Origin: Pseudomonas palleroniana
Lineage (GTDB): Bacteria; Pseudomonadota; Gammaproteobacteria; Pseudomonadales; Pseudomonadaceae
Assembly (NCBI RefSeq): GCF_003031675.1
Contig: NZ_PYWX01000003.1
Span: 84,152 to 148,151, forward strand
Length of the DNA: 64,000 nucleotides
Reading direction: 5' to 3'
Of this stretch, positions 46,924 to 56,569 are shown piece by piece. A program made the translations under genes and the position numbers. The stretch's first letter is position 1. Each line of letters starts with the position of its first letter. The notes beneath the pieces are model-generated. The model ran no database searches, was not told where the DNA came from, and worked only from the letters and a program-made list of their open reading frames with translations.

Positions 46924-47523
46924 TCAGCCGACGATAAACGTCTGCCCCGTCTGCAGTCCCTCGACGCTTTTTGCGTAGGCCAGTGCCACATCTGCGCCGG
47001 GAGCCGGTTTGTAACCACGGAAGTAAGGCGCATAGCTGCCCATGGCTTCCAGCAGGACGGTGGGGCTGACGGAGTTGATGCGCAAACCGCGTGGCAACTC
47101 GATCGCAGCAGCCTTGACGAAGGCATCCAGTGCGCCGTTGACCAGCGCCGCCGAAGCCCCGGTGCGGATCGGGTCGCGGTTGAGGATGCCGCTGGTGAAC
47201 GTGAACGAGGCACCATCGTTGGCGTATTCACGGCCGATCAGCAGCAGGTTGACCTGGCCCATCAGCTTGTCATGCAGGCCCAGTTCAAAGTCGGTTTCGC
47301 TCATCTCACCCAGCGCGACAAAGTTCACACTGCCTGCGGTACAGACCAGCGCATCGAATTTGCCGGTCTGCTCGAACAGCTTGCGGATCGACGCACTGTC
47401 GCTGATATCCACCTGGAAGTCGCCGCTGCTGCGACCGATGCTGATCACTTCGTGACGCTGCCCCAGTTCCGCCTTGACCGCCGAGCCGACCGTGCCGCTG
47501 GCACCAATCAATAGGATTTTCAT
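46924..47523 (-). CDS. Short-chain dehydrogenase/reductase
   Basis: This 199-residue Rossmann-fold protein has the NAD(P)-binding start MKILLIGASGTVGSAV. It is shorter than typical SDRs (about 250). The usual YxxxK is not obvious: ASAALVNGALDAFVKAAAIELP holds the Lys-containing helix but no Tyr four residues before it. This matches a group of atypical SDRs often next to LysR genes. The neighbour is a divergent LysR gene 105 nt away, its probable regulator. Confidence 0.85.
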   Translation of the reverse strand: MKILLIGASGTVGSAVKAELGQRHEVISIGRSSGDFQVDISDSASIRKLFEQTGKFDALVCTAGSVNFVALGEMSETDFELGLHDKLMGQVNLLLIGREYANDGASFTFTSGILNRDPIRTGASAALVNGALDAFVKAAAIELPRGLRINSVSPTVLLEAMGSYAPYFRGYKPAPGADVALAYAKSVEGLQTGQTFIVG

Positions 47524-47628
47524 CGTGCAGGTTTCCTTGAATGTAGGGTTCGCATCCAGTCTAAGATGGCTTTTCGAGTGGATAAACGCGCTAATAGGCA
47601 ACCTTTGGTTTTCAAATGGAAACAATCC

Positions 47629-48543
47629 ATGAGCGAGATGGATGACCTGGCAGCTTTTGCCGTGCTGATCAAAGCCGGCAGCTTTACGGTGGCGGCCGAG
47701 CAACTGGGGTGCAGCAAGGGGCAGTTATCCAAGCGTATCAGCCAGTTGGAAGCGCAGTTTTGCGTGGTGTTGCTGCATCGCACCACCCGCAAGCTCAGCC
47801 TCACCGCGGCCGGCGCGGCATTGTTGCCTCAGGCTCAGGCGCTGGTGGTGCAAGTGGAACGCGCCCGTCAGGCATTGGCGAGGCTCAAGGACGATCTCGC
47901 CGGGCCGGTACGTATGACGGTTCCGGTGTCGTTGGGTGAAACCTTCTTTGATGGCTTGCTGCTGGAGTTTTCCCAGCAATATCCGCAGGTGCAGATCGAG
48001 CTGGAGCTGAACAACAGCTACCGGGACCTGGCCCGGGACGGCTTTGATCTGGGGGTACGGATGGGCGCCATCGAGAATGAACGCCTGGTTGCCAAGCCAT
48101 TGCTGGCCTGGCACGAGATGACCTGCGCGAGCCCAGCCTATCTGGAACAGCATGGTGAGCCACTGACCCCGGCGGATCTGGCGGCGCATACCTGCCTGCT
48201 CAACAGCCACTACAGCGGGCGTGAGGAATGGTTATATCACCAGCAGCATGAGCTGTTGCGGGTGCGGGTCAGCGGCACCTTTGCCTCCAACCACTACAAC
48301 CTGCTGAAAAAGGCTGCCCTGGTGGGGGCGGGCATCGCGCGGCTACCGTCCTACGTGTTACCCGCTGAATTGGCTGACGGCCGTTTACGTTGGCTACTGC
48401 GTGACTATTCCACACGGAGTATGCCCATGTACCTGGTTCATCCTTACCAGGGTGGGCTGCCGCGTCGTACCCAGGTGCTGGCCGATTACCTGGTGGAGTG
48501 GTTCAAGCGCAGCGGCGAAGCCCTCGACCGAATTCAGCGATAG
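47629..48543 (+). CDS. LysR-family transcriptional regulator
   Basis: This 304-residue regulator has an N-terminal winged helix-turn-helix (MDDLAAFAVLIKAGSFTVAA, then LGCSKGQLSKRISQLE) and a C-terminal substrate-binding domain (GPVRMTVPVSLGETFFDGLL onward). It is of the CrgA-like subgroup. The start at 47629 (MSEMDDLAAF) is used; ATG at 47638 is an alternative. It is divergent from the SDR gene, which is likely its target. Its 3' end overlaps that of the convergent DoxX gene by 10 nt. Confidence 0.92.
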   Translation: MSEMDDLAAFAVLIKAGSFTVAAEQLGCSKGQLSKRISQLEAQFCVVLLHRTTRKLSLTAAGAALLPQAQALVVQVERARQALARLKDDLAGPVRMTVPVSLGETFFDGLLLEFSQQYPQVQIELELNNSYRDLARDGFDLGVRMGAIENERLVAKPLLAWHEMTCASPAYLEQHGEPLTPADLAAHTCLLNSHYSGREEWLYHQQHELLRVRVSGTFASNHYNLLKKAALVGAGIARLPSYVLPAELADGRLRWLLRDYSTRSMPMYLVHPYQGGLPRRTQVLADYLVEWFKRSGEALDRIQR

Positions 48544-49019
48544 CGGCGGGCGATCCAGTGGTCGATGGACAGGCGACCTGGGCCTTGGGCGACCAGCAGC
48601 AGCAATATCGCGATCCAGGTGCCGTGCGTCGGGTATGCCTCCGGGTAGACGAACAGTTGAATGACCAGTGTCATGCCAATCAGCGCCAACGCCGAGAAGC
48701 GCGTGGCAACGCCCACCAGAATCAGGACCGGGAAAAAGTGCTCGGCAAACGCAGCCATGTGTGCGGCCACTTCCGGCGACAGCAAGGGGACGTGGTATTC
48801 ACTGCGAAACAGCGGCAGGGTGGACGCGGCAAGACGCGGCTCGCCCAGTTGGAAGGTGCCGCTGACCAGGTCGATGGCAAAGCCTTCGACCTTGGTCTGT
48901 CCGGACTTCCAGAACACCGCGGCGATGGAGAAACGTGCGAGAAAGGCGATCACGCTGTAGGGGATCTTCTCGAAAATCGCGATGAGCCGTTTAATCAGGC
49001 AAGAGGAGGATGTGTTCAT
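48534..49019 (-). CDS. DoxX-family membrane protein of the bufferin operon
   Basis: This 161-residue protein has four hydrophobic segments (VIAFLARFSIAAVFW, HFFPVLILVGVATRFSALALIG, shown in part, and WIAILLLLVAQG), typical of DoxX/DoxD. Bufferin operons often end in a DoxX-like gene. Its start overlaps the bufC stop by 4 nt, so it is translated from the same message. Its biochemical role is unknown; a redox or membrane-partner function has been suggested for the family. Confidence 0.85.
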   Translation of the reverse strand: MNTSSSCLIKRLIAIFEKIPYSVIAFLARFSIAAVFWKSGQTKVEGFAIDLVSGTFQLGEPRLAASTLPLFRSEYHVPLLSPEVAAHMAAFAEHFFPVLILVGVATRFSALALIGMTLVIQLFVYPEAYPTHGTWIAILLLLVAQGPGRLSIDHWIARRYR

Positions 49020-49792
49020 GGTGAAACCTTTTGTTTGGTGTGCAAGTGAGTGATGACGTCGTGGTTGATCAGCAGGTTCAGGCAGGGGAGCGGGTCGAAT
49101 TCGGCCGACACCTGGAGGGCGTGTTCCACCGCCGTTTCAAGCGCCACGCCCTGGTTCAGGTGGTCGATGAACGCGGCCGTGCCCGGGTCGATCGCGAAGA
49201 CTTTGACTGACAGTCCTTGGCGTAAAACCAACGCACTTTGAGCGTGCCAGGGGTTGAAGTCGGCAATGGCCTCTTCGCACTGATGCGCCGACCAGATGCC
49301 GACGATGGCGTAGGCAGAATCCAGCGTGGCGAGGGATGGATGCAGTTGCAGGCGCAGGCTGCCCAATTCGGTTTCAGCTTGCAGTGCGAGCAAAATGGCT
49401 TGTCGATCCATCGGCGGGGCATCGGCGGCGTGATAGGCGCGAACCCGCAGCCGTTCCAGCCGCGCAACATCGGCCAGATAAGGCACGCTGGCTGCCGGCT
49501 CGAAGTCCTCGATAAACGCCGCAAATGCACTGCCGTATTCGCTGATCAGCGGGCTGGTGGGCGGGCACGCCTGTACGAAGAGGCCCGCCATGGCACGGAA
49601 GAACGCCTCGCCGACCAATTGCAAGGTCACCGGGTAAGCCGCTACCAGTGCATTGATCAACGAGCTATGGACGTTGTTGCGGTAGACCACAAAGCGGCTC
49701 GCCGGGTCGGCGCCGTTGCTGCTGAACAGGCCATCGGGGCAGGCCCGGTCAGGTGAGAGCAGGGCCTGGGTAAACGCATTGTGCTGGCTCAT
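49016..49792 (-). CDS. bufC: BufC-like partner protein (DUF2063, HvfC/BufC family)
   Basis: This 258-residue protein has the DUF2063 N-terminal domain ([42 protein letters not shown]) and a C-terminal winged-helix-like part. In MNIO clusters this partner binds the precursor peptide and delivers it to the BufB enzyme. Start and stop both overlap neighbours by 4 nt, so bufB, bufC and the DoxX gene form one coupled unit. Confidence 0.88.
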   Translation of the reverse strand: MSQHNAFTQALLSPDRACPDGLFSSNGADPASRFVVYRNNVHSSLINALVAAYPVTLQLVGEAFFRAMAGLFVQACPPTSPLISEYGSAFAAFIEDFEPAASVPYLADVARLERLRVRAYHAADAPPMDRQAILLALQAETELGSLRLQLHPSLATLDSAYAIVGIWSAHQCEEAIADFNPWHAQSALVLRQGLSVKVFAIDPGTAAFIDHLNQGVALETAVEHALQVSAEFDPLPCLNLLINHDVITHLHTKQKVSP

Positions 49793-50664
49793 GGGGTGAC
49801 CTGCGAAAGATGCCAGTCGGCCTGTTGCGCTTCGGCTTGCAGCACGCGCAAGGCCGGTACCTGGTTATCCCGCTCGATCAGCGTGGCAACCGGGCCGGTC
49901 CGCGTCAGCACCTGCTCGTACAACTGCCATACCGCGTTGTCGATGGGCGCGCCGTGATCATCTATCAGCAGGCGATCGCCCAGGCTGTCGGTGTCTTCGG
50001 CAAAACCGGCCAGATGGATCTCACCCACCGCATGCAATGGCAGTGCGTTGAGGTAGGCCAGCGGGTCGCGTTGGTGGTTGATGCACGATACGTAGACGTT
50101 GTTGACGTCCAGTAACAGGCCGCAGCCCGTGCGCCGGATGATTTCGCTGATGAAATCCGCCTCGTCCAGGGTCGAGCGCCGGAACTGTAGATAGGTCGAC
50201 GGGTTCTCCAACAGCATGGGGCGCTTGAGGGCGTTCTGGACCTGATCGACGTGTTCGCACACCCGGTCCAGGGTCGCGGTGTCATAGGCCAGGGGCAGCA
50301 AGTCATTCAGAAACACCGGACCATGGCTGGACCAGGCCAGGTGTTCGGAAAAGGACTGGGGTTGATAGCGTTCGATCAGCGCAGCCAACCGTGCCAGGTG
50401 CTCACGGTTCAGCGGGCTTTCGCCACCGATGGACAGGCCCACGCCATGCAATGACAGTGGGTACTGCTCGCGGATCAAGCCCAGGTAGTGATGAAACGGG
50501 CCGCCGGCCACCATATAGTTTTCGGCATGTACTTCAAAAAAACCGATGTCGGGCGAGGTCTCTAGCACTTCGATGAAATGCTCGTTCTTCAGCCCCAGCC
50601 CGGCCCTGTGGGGGAGGCCGGGCACCTGAGCGGACAAGACCGTGTGTGGGTGTGAGAGCGTCAT
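49789..50664 (-). CDS. bufB: BufB-like multinuclear non-heme iron oxidase (MNIO, DUF692)
   Basis: This 291-residue TIM-barrel protein shows DUF692 motifs: [60 protein letters not shown] and EIHLAGF. His, Glu, Asp and Asn residues in them bind the iron cluster. MNIOs modify cysteines of precursor peptides, for instance to thiooxazoles in bufferins. The gene lies 26 nt after the precursor bufA1. Product chemistry here is inferred from the family. Confidence 0.92.
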   Translation of the reverse strand: MTLSHPHTVLSAQVPGLPHRAGLGLKNEHFIEVLETSPDIGFFEVHAENYMVAGGPFHHYLGLIREQYPLSLHGVGLSIGGESPLNREHLARLAALIERYQPQSFSEHLAWSSHGPVFLNDLLPLAYDTATLDRVCEHVDQVQNALKRPMLLENPSTYLQFRRSTLDEADFISEIIRRTGCGLLLDVNNVYVSCINHQRDPLAYLNALPLHAVGEIHLAGFAEDTDSLGDRLLIDDHGAPIDNAVWQLYEQVLTRTGPVATLIERDNQVPALRVLQAEAQQADWHLSQVTP

Positions 50665-50690
50665 GATCCTGACTCAGGTTGTGCCGGGTT

Positions 50691-50996
50691 TCAGGACTTG
50701 GCGGTGAAGGCAGCTTCCTGGCCGAAACCCGTCGGCGAGGTGGAGCTTGGGGTTTTAGCGCAGGTGCCGGCAGGCACCAGTTTCCAGGCATTGGCCTGAT
50801 CCTTGACTTTGGAGGTCCCGGCGCAGGTAGTGCCGGCACCGGCGGCGCAATCGTTCTTGCCGGCTTCGGCGACACCGAAGCATTTCTGCATGTCGTCGGC
50901 GGCATGGGCGGTGGTGGCCAGGGTGGACAGGCTCAGGGCTGAACCCAGGGCCAGGACGAGGGTAGCGGCGGACAGCGAACGGGTTTTAGTGGTCAT
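50691..50996 (-). CDS. bufA1: Bufferin precursor BufA1 (DUF2282)
   Basis: This 101-residue protein has a Sec signal peptide ([20 protein letters not shown], cut after AHA-32) and a core with four cysteines: Cys39 ([15 protein letters not shown]), Cys50, Cys58 ([13 protein letters not shown]) and Cys79 (VPAGTC). This is the DUF2282 pattern of bufferins, periplasmic copper-binding RiPPs whose central cysteines are modified by BufB. About 22 residues rich in Ser, Thr and Pro follow the last Cys. It is the first gene of the operon bufA1-bufB-bufC-doxX. Confidence 0.9.
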   Translation of the reverse strand: MTTKTRSLSAATLVLALGSALSLSTLATTAHAADDMQKCFGVAEAGKNDCAAGAGTTCAGTSKVKDQANAWKLVPAGTCAKTPSSTSPTGFGQEAAFTAKS

Positions 50997-51050
50997 GGTG
51001 TATCTCCAGCAGTGGATGGTTGTGGCGGGCTTGATTGCCCGCTTACCCCA

Positions 51051-51080
51051 CTAGAGGTAGCACGATGAATTTCGTTACAC
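51051..51080 (-). promoter_or_regulatory. Candidate ECF-sigma-type promoter of the buf operon
   Basis: The minus strand reads GTGTAACG, then about 16 nt, then CTACCTCTAG upstream of bufA1. GTAAC at -35 is common in promoters read by ECF sigma factors. A leader hairpin (GCGGGC-AATCAA-GCCCGC, 51025-51042) lies between it and the start codon. No sigma factor gene is nearby, so this is tentative. Confidence 0.3.
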
Positions 51081-51115
51081 GCCAGCCGGAAATAATTTCA
51101 GGCAGGGCAAAAAAA

Positions 51116-51202
51116 GTGGGAGGGGGCTTGCTCCCGATAGCGGTGGTTCAGCTAAGTACTTCTTGGCTGACACACTGCAATCGGGAGCAAGCCCCCTCCC
51201 AC
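51116..51202. repeat. REPIN class A, copy 6
   Basis: GTGGGAGGGGGCTTGCTCCC and GGGAGCAAGCCCCCTCCCAC form a perfect pair between the buf promoter region and the livF stop. Confidence 0.9.
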
Positions 51203-51217
51203 ATTCAGCGCGGTTTC

Positions 51218-51919
51218 TTAACCGCCCAGGTACGCCTCACGCACTTTCGGGTCGGTCAGCAACTGCTCGCCCGTACCCTGCATCACCACCCGGCCGTTTT
51301 CCAGCACATAGGCACGGTCGGCGATTTTCAGCGCCTGGTTGGCGTTCTGTTCCACCAGGAACACCGTCACACCGTCCTTGCGTAGTTGTTCGATGATGTC
51401 GAAAATCTGCTGGATGATGATCGGAGCCAGGCCCAGGGACGGTTCGTCCAGCAGCAACAGCTTGGGTTTGCTCATCAGCGCCCGGCCGATGGCGAGCATC
51501 TGCTGCTCGCCGCCGGACATGGTGCCGCCGCGCTGGTTGAAGCGTTCCTTGAGCCTTGGAAACAGGTGCAACACCTTGTCCATCTGCTCCTGGTAGTCGC
51601 CCTTGTCGGTGAAGAATCCGCCCATGGCCAGGTTCTCCTCCACGGTCAGGCGGGAGAACACGCGACGGCCTTCCGGCACCACCGCAATGCTCTTGCGCAT
51701 GATCTGTGACGACGACTGGCCCACCAGTTCTTCACCCATATAGCGGATGCTGCCGCTGTGGGCCTGGGGTGAACCACACAAGGTCATCAGCAGGGTCGAC
51801 TTGCCGGCACCGTTGGCCCCGATCAGCGTGACGATTTCACCCTGGCGCACTTCCACGTTGACGCTGTGCAGGGCCTGGATCTTGCCGTAGAAAGTGGAAA
51901 CGTTTTCGAATTGCAGCAT
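51218..51919 (-). CDS. livF: Branched-chain amino acid ABC transporter ATPase LivF/BraG
   Basis: This 233-residue ATPase has Walker A (GANGAGKST), signature MSGGEQQML and Walker B (LLLLDEPSLGLAP), with VFLVEQNANQAL typical of LivF. It is the last gene of livKHMGF. It pairs with LivG to energise Leu/Ile/Val import. The start lies 1 nt past the livG stop. Confidence 0.94.
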   Translation of the reverse strand: MLQFENVSTFYGKIQALHSVNVEVRQGEIVTLIGANGAGKSTLLMTLCGSPQAHSGSIRYMGEELVGQSSSQIMRKSIAVVPEGRRVFSRLTVEENLAMGGFFTDKGDYQEQMDKVLHLFPRLKERFNQRGGTMSGGEQQMLAIGRALMSKPKLLLLDEPSLGLAPIIIQQIFDIIEQLRKDGVTVFLVEQNANQALKIADRAYVLENGRVVMQGTGEQLLTDPKVREAYLGG

Positions 51920-51920
51920 T

Positions 51921-52688
51921 TTACGCTTCCCCCAAATAGGCTTTGATCACTTCAGGATTGTCACGGATCTGTTCCGGCGTCCCGTTGGCCAGTGGCGTGC
52001 CCTGGTTGATCACCACAATGTGGTCGGAAATGCTCATCACCAGTTTCATGTCGTGTTCGATCAACAACACCGTGGCGTTGTTTTCCTCACGCAACACGCT
52101 GATCAGCGCCTTGAGGTCTTCGGTCTCCTTGGGGTTCAGGCCGGCGGCCGGTTCGTCGAGCATGAGGATCCGCGGGCGGGTCATCATGCAGCGGGCGATC
52201 TCCAGGCGGCGTTGCTGCCCATAGGCCAATGTGCCGGCAGGGCGGTTGGCGAACTCGGTGAGGTTGACCTTGTCCAGCCAGTACGCGGCGTACTCCATGG
52301 CCTCGCGCTCGCTCTTGCGGAACGCCGGGGTCTTGAACAGGCCCGCCAGGAAGTTGGTGTTCAGGTGGCGATGCTGGGCGATGAGCAGGTTCTCGACCGC
52401 CGTCATGTCCTTGAACAAGCGTACGTTCTGGAAGGTGCGCACCACGCCCTTGCGGGCGATCTCGTGACCGGCCAGGCCCTGGATCGGCTGGCCATCCAAC
52501 AGGATGCTGCCGCCGCTGGGCTTGTAGAAACCGGTGAGGCAGTTGAACACCGTTGTCTTGCCGGCGCCGTTCGGGCCGATCAGCGCGACCACTTGTTTCT
52601 CTTTGACGGTCAGGGCCACGCCGTTGACCGCGAGCAAGCCACCAAAGCGCATGCTCAAATTTTCGACTTTCAGGATCTCGCGGCTCAT
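51921..52688 (-). CDS. livG: Branched-chain amino acid ABC transporter ATPase LivG/BraF
   Basis: This 255-residue ATPase has Walker A ([18 protein letters not shown]), signature [10 protein letters not shown], Walker B ([13 protein letters not shown]) and H-loop ([13 protein letters not shown]). The LivG family uses [12 protein letters not shown] signatures. The start overlaps the livM stop by 4 nt. Confidence 0.94.
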   Translation of the reverse strand: MSREILKVENLSMRFGGLLAVNGVALTVKEKQVVALIGPNGAGKTTVFNCLTGFYKPSGGSILLDGQPIQGLAGHEIARKGVVRTFQNVRLFKDMTAVENLLIAQHRHLNTNFLAGLFKTPAFRKSEREAMEYAAYWLDKVNLTEFANRPAGTLAYGQQRRLEIARCMMTRPRILMLDEPAAGLNPKETEDLKALISVLREENNATVLLIEHDMKLVMSISDHIVVINQGTPLANGTPEQIRDNPEVIKAYLGEA

Positions 52689-53938
52689 TTGCGCAGCTCC
52701 ATATGTGGACGTTGCATGGGCAGCAGGCCTTGAGGACGCCAGATCATCATCAGCACCATCAGGGCGCCGAACATCAACATGCGGTATTCACTGAACTCAC
52801 GCATCATTTCCGGCAACAGGATCATCACGATCGCGGCCAGGATCACGCCCAGCTGCGAGCCCATGCCGCCCAACACCACGATGGCGAGGATGATCGCCGA
52901 CTCGATGAAGGTGAACGATTCCGGTGTCACCAGCCCTTGGCGCGCGGCAAAGAAGCTGCCGGCAAAACCGGCGAATGCGGCGCCCAGGGTGAATGCGGAG
53001 AGCTTGATGATGGTCGGGTTCAGGCCCAGGGCCCGGCAGGCGATTTCATCTTCACGCAAGGCTTCCCAGGCGCGGCCGATCGGCATGCGCAGCAGACGGT
53101 TGATCACGAACAGGGCCGCCAGCGCCAGCAACAGTGCGACCAGGTACAGGAACACCACTTTGCTCACCGGGTTGTAGTCGATCCCGAAGTACTCGTGGAA
53201 GGTCTGCAGGCCTTCGGCGGCGGTGCGATCGAACGACAGGCCGAAGAACGTCGGCTTGGGGATGTTGCTGATACCGTTCGGGCCGCCGGTGATGTCGGTG
53301 AGGTTACGCAGGAACAACCGGATGATTTCACCGAAGCCGAGGGTCACGATGGCCAGGTAGTCACCGCGCAAACGCAACACCGGGAAGCCCAGCAGGAAAC
53401 CGAACGTCGCCGCCGCCATACCCGCCAATGGCAGGCAGATCCAGAAACTCCAGCCCAGGTAGTGCGAGAGCAGCGCATAGGTGTAGGCACCCACGGCGTA
53501 GAAGCCCACATAACCCAGGTCGAGCAGGCCGGCCAGGCCCACCACGATGTTCAGGCCCAGGCCCAGCAACACGTAGATCAGGATCAGGGTGGCGATGTCG
53601 ACCGCGCCGCGCGAGCCGAAGAACGGCCAGATCAACGCGGCGATGATCAAACCGATGATGATGTAGCGCTGGGTGCGCGGCAGGGTCAGGAATTGGCTGA
53701 CCTTGGGCGATACCAGTGGGCCACGGTTACCCTTGAACAGCGCACCGACCTGCTGGGTGAACAGCACGCGCAGGAACATCAGCACCGAGCACAGGGCGAT
53801 GATGCTCAGTGTCACGGGACCGGTGCCATGCACTTCCAGGTTGATGCCGACAATGCTCAGTTTGAGGCCGAGTACCGGGAAGGCCACGGCCCACACCAGC
53901 AAGGCGCTGAAAAACGCCGATTTAAGATATCTGCTCAT
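52685..53938 (-). CDS. livM: Branched-chain amino acid ABC permease LivM/BraE
   Basis: This 417-residue inner-membrane protein carries the LivM-type N-terminal extension and about nine to ten helices. Family segments are [27 protein letters not shown] (visible in part), [20 protein letters not shown], the ATPase-docking loop, and [16 protein letters not shown]. It overlaps livG and livH by 4 nt each. Confidence 0.94.
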   Translation of the reverse strand: MSRYLKSAFFSALLVWAVAFPVLGLKLSIVGINLEVHGTGPVTLSIIALCSVLMFLRVLFTQQVGALFKGNRGPLVSPKVSQFLTLPRTQRYIIIGLIIAALIWPFFGSRGAVDIATLILIYVLLGLGLNIVVGLAGLLDLGYVGFYAVGAYTYALLSHYLGWSFWICLPLAGMAAATFGFLLGFPVLRLRGDYLAIVTLGFGEIIRLFLRNLTDITGGPNGISNIPKPTFFGLSFDRTAAEGLQTFHEYFGIDYNPVSKVVFLYLVALLLALAALFVINRLLRMPIGRAWEALREDEIACRALGLNPTIIKLSAFTLGAAFAGFAGSFFAARQGLVTPESFTFIESAIILAIVVLGGMGSQLGVILAAIVMILLPEMMREFSEYRMLMFGALMVLMMIWRPQGLLPMQRPHMELRK

Positions 53939-54858
53939 ACTTTCTCAACCTCCGGACGGCCCAAAATGCCGGTCGGACGGAACAACAGCACCAGAACCAA
54001 CAGGCCGAACGCCACGACGTCCTTGTACTGGTCACCGAAGATGTCGGCGCCAAAGGCTTCAGCCACACCCAGCACCAGCCCACCGAGCATGGCGCCCGGG
54101 ATACTGCCGATGCCGCCCAATACCGCCGCGGTAAAGGCTTTGAGCCCCACCAGGAACCCGGCGTTGGGGTTGATCACGCCGTACTGCATGCTCAGCAGTA
54201 CCGCCGCGACAGCCGCCAGTGCGGCGCCGATCACGAAGGTCAGGGCGATGATGTTGTTGGTGTTGATGCCCAGCAGGTTGGCCATCTTGATGTCTTCGGC
54301 GCAGGCGCGGCAGGCGCGTCCCAGACGAGAGCGGGAGATGAACAGGGTCAGGCCCAGCATGGCCACCAGGGTGACGACGAAGACCAGGATCTGCATGTAG
54401 GAAATCAGTACTTCTTCCGCACCGCCTGGGCCGAAGGAGAAGCTCCCCGGGATCAGGTTGGGGATGGATTTGTCCTTGGAATCCTGGGACAGCAATACGG
54501 TGTTCTGCAGGAAAATCGACATGCCGATGGCGGAAATCAACGGGATCAGACGGTTGCTGCCACGCAAGGGACGGTAGGCAACCCGCTCGATACTGTAGCC
54601 ATAGGCACTGGTTACAACGATTGACGCGATAAACGCGGCGGTCATCAACAGCGGCAGGGAGTGGATACCCATCATGGCCAACCCGGCAAGGGCGATAAAG
54701 GCCACGTAGGAACCAATCATGTACACCTCGCCATGGGCGAAGTTAATCATTCCAATGATGCCGTAAACCATTGTGTAGCCAATGGCTATCAAGGCATAGG
54801 TGCTGCCAATGGTCAGGCCATTAACCAGCTGTTGGAAAAAATGATAGATCTCAGGCAT
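53935..54858 (-). CDS. livH: Branched-chain amino acid ABC permease LivH/BraD
   Basis: This 307-residue permease shows [32 protein letters not shown] (in part), [19 protein letters not shown] as the ATPase-contact loop, and [18 protein letters not shown]. It has about eight helices. It follows livK after a 228-nt gap containing a terminator-like hairpin and overlaps livM by 4 nt. Confidence 0.95.
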   Translation of the reverse strand: MPEIYHFFQQLVNGLTIGSTYALIAIGYTMVYGIIGMINFAHGEVYMIGSYVAFIALAGLAMMGIHSLPLLMTAAFIASIVVTSAYGYSIERVAYRPLRGSNRLIPLISAIGMSIFLQNTVLLSQDSKDKSIPNLIPGSFSFGPGGAEEVLISYMQILVFVVTLVAMLGLTLFISRSRLGRACRACAEDIKMANLLGINTNNIIALTFVIGAALAAVAAVLLSMQYGVINPNAGFLVGLKAFTAAVLGGIGSIPGAMLGGLVLGVAEAFGADIFGDQYKDVVAFGLLVLVLLFRPTGILGRPEVEKV

Positions 54859-55034
54859 TACAGCGCTCCTAAAAACCCGATACGCATTTCACTGGTGGAG
54901 TCATGTTCCGGCCCCGTGCTGTGTTCTGTGAGCACATTCGCACAAAGCGTTTGCCAGCGAACCGCTGGTGACGGTTTTAAGATTTTCAGGTGAGCCAGCG
55001 CCCGGATCGCGGGTGTCAGGCCCATAAACCTCGT

Positions 55035-55066
55035 AAAACAAAGCCCACTGCTTGCACAGTGGGCTT
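55035..55066 (-). terminator. Attenuator-like terminator between livK and livH
   Basis: On the minus strand AAGCCCACTG, TGCAAG, CAGTGGGCTT then TGTTTTACG: a 10-bp stem with a short T-run, 21 nt past the livK stop. Partial termination would give excess binding protein over membrane parts. Confidence 0.75.
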
Positions 55067-55086
55067 GTTGACCAGTAACGCCTGGC

Positions 55087-56214
55087 TTACTGAGGGGAAA
55101 CTTCGGTTTTTGGTTTACCGAAGTGCCATTCGTAGACAACGAACTTGAAGTCCTTCAGGTCGCCCTTGGCGTCGAAGCTCAGGTCGCCGGTGGGGGTCTT
55201 GAAGGTGCCTGCGTGGATGGCGGCAGCGACTTTGGCGGTGTCTTCGCTTTTCGCAGCGGCGATGCCGCCGGCGATCACTTCAACGGCCGAGTAGGATGGG
55301 AACACGAACGGACCGCTTGGGTCCTGCTTGTTCTTGGTGAACTCATCAACGATGGCTTTGTTGGCCGGGTCAGCGTCGAAGGATTTCGGCAGGGTCACCA
55401 GCAGGCCTTCGGAAGCGTCCTGGGCGATTTGCGAGATGGAGTCGTTGCCGACGCCTTCTGGCCCCATGAACTTGGCGTTCAGGCCTTTTTCCTTGGACTG
55501 GCGCAGGATCAAGCCCAGCTCAGGGTGGTAGCCGCCGTAGTAAACGAAGTCGACGTTGGCTTGCTTGAGTTTCTGGATGATCGAGGAGAAGTCCTTGTCA
55601 CCGGCGTTCAGGCCCTCGAAGACCGCGACTTTTACGCCTTTCTTCTCAAGGGTCTGTTTAACGGCGGTGGCGATGCCTTCACCGTATTGCTGTTTGTCGT
55701 GCAGCACGGCAACGACTTTCGGCTTGACGTGATCGGCGATGTAGTTGCCGGCCGCCGGGCCCTGGGCGCTGTCCAGGCCGATGGTGCGGAAGACCAGCTT
55801 GTAGCCACGGGCAGTGATTTCAGGGCTGGTGGCCGCCGGAGTGATCATGATCACGCCTTCATCTTCGTAGATGTCCGAGGCTGGCTGAGTGGAGCTGGAG
55901 CAGAGGTGACCCACCACGAACTTGACGCCGTCGTTGACCACTTTGTTGGCTACGGCAACTGCTTGTTTAGGATCGCAAGCGTCGTCGTATTCCTTGGCTT
56001 CAAGCATCTTGCCGTCTACACCGCCCTTGGCGTTGATGTCGGCGATTGCCTGTTTGGCACCGATGAATTGCATGTCGCCGTATTGCGTGACAGGACCGGT
56101 TTTAGGACCTGCGATACCGATCTTGATGGTATCGGCTGCGAACGAATGGCCGGCAACCCCAGCCAGGACCATAGCGGCAAACAGTTTGGAAATCTGCTTA
56201 GTAGCCTTATTCAT
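55087..56214 (-). CDS. braC: Branched-chain amino acid periplasmic binding protein LivK/BraC
   Basis: This 375-residue type I binding protein has a signal peptide (MNKATKQISKLFAAMVLAGV, cut near HSFAADTI). The mature part shows IKIGIAGPKTGPVTQYGD, the single-disulfide region near DACDPKQAVA, VVGHLCSSSTQPASDIYEDEG (in part), and FVYYGGYHPELGLILRQ, as in Leu/Ile/Val-binding proteins. It is the first gene of the operon and has a long promoter region with palindromes. Confidence 0.94.
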   Translation of the reverse strand: MNKATKQISKLFAAMVLAGVAGHSFAADTIKIGIAGPKTGPVTQYGDMQFIGAKQAIADINAKGGVDGKMLEAKEYDDACDPKQAVAVANKVVNDGVKFVVGHLCSSSTQPASDIYEDEGVIMITPAATSPEITARGYKLVFRTIGLDSAQGPAAGNYIADHVKPKVVAVLHDKQQYGEGIATAVKQTLEKKGVKVAVFEGLNAGDKDFSSIIQKLKQANVDFVYYGGYHPELGLILRQSKEKGLNAKFMGPEGVGNDSISQIAQDASEGLLVTLPKSFDADPANKAIVDEFTKNKQDPSGPFVFPSYSAVEVIAGGIAAAKSEDTAKVAAAIHAGTFKTPTGDLSFDAKGDLKDFKFVVYEWHFGKPKTEVSPQ

Positions 56215-56280
56215 AGTGCTCCACTCTTGCTGTTGTATTTTTTATAGTTCTAGCGGCCTTGTGAGCAGCAGAACCGGATC

Positions 56281-56331
56281 GGATATCTCGAATATCCCCC
56301 GGCAGCGGCCTGGCAACTGTACCGGTACAGT
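56281..56331. promoter_or_regulatory. Two palindromes upstream of livK (candidate operators)
   Basis: ACTGTACCGGTACAGT (56316-56331) is a perfect 16-bp palindrome. GGATAT-CTCGA-ATATCC (56281-56297) is a second one. Both lie 66-117 nt upstream of the livK ATG, in a 355-nt gene-free gap (56215-56569) that also holds the promoter of the DUF2288 gene. TGTACCGGTACA-like sites suit a dimeric regulator; which one is unknown. Confidence 0.5.
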
Positions 56332-56569
56332 GTAGAGCGCCGGTTGATCGCTTGAAAAGCTGGCTGCTGGGGGCAAAACTCGAGCGTGTCGCTTAAATGA
56401 AAGAAAAAGACAGAATTGCGGCGCGGTTATGCCAGAGTTCCGGGCAATCCTTGGCTTTCCTGACACTTTCTATCGATGCCTCATTTGCAACTGGGTTTTT
56501 CCGCCTGGCTTTGTGATGCGAAAGGGACGACGTTATGATTGCGCCGATTTTTTCTTCAGGTGGATTCCC

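Noticed and set aside
52703..54400. 565-residue open frame antisense to livM and livH
   Set aside because: It crosses the boundary of two well-supported permease genes; its translation is Gln/His/Arg-rich and lacks domains.
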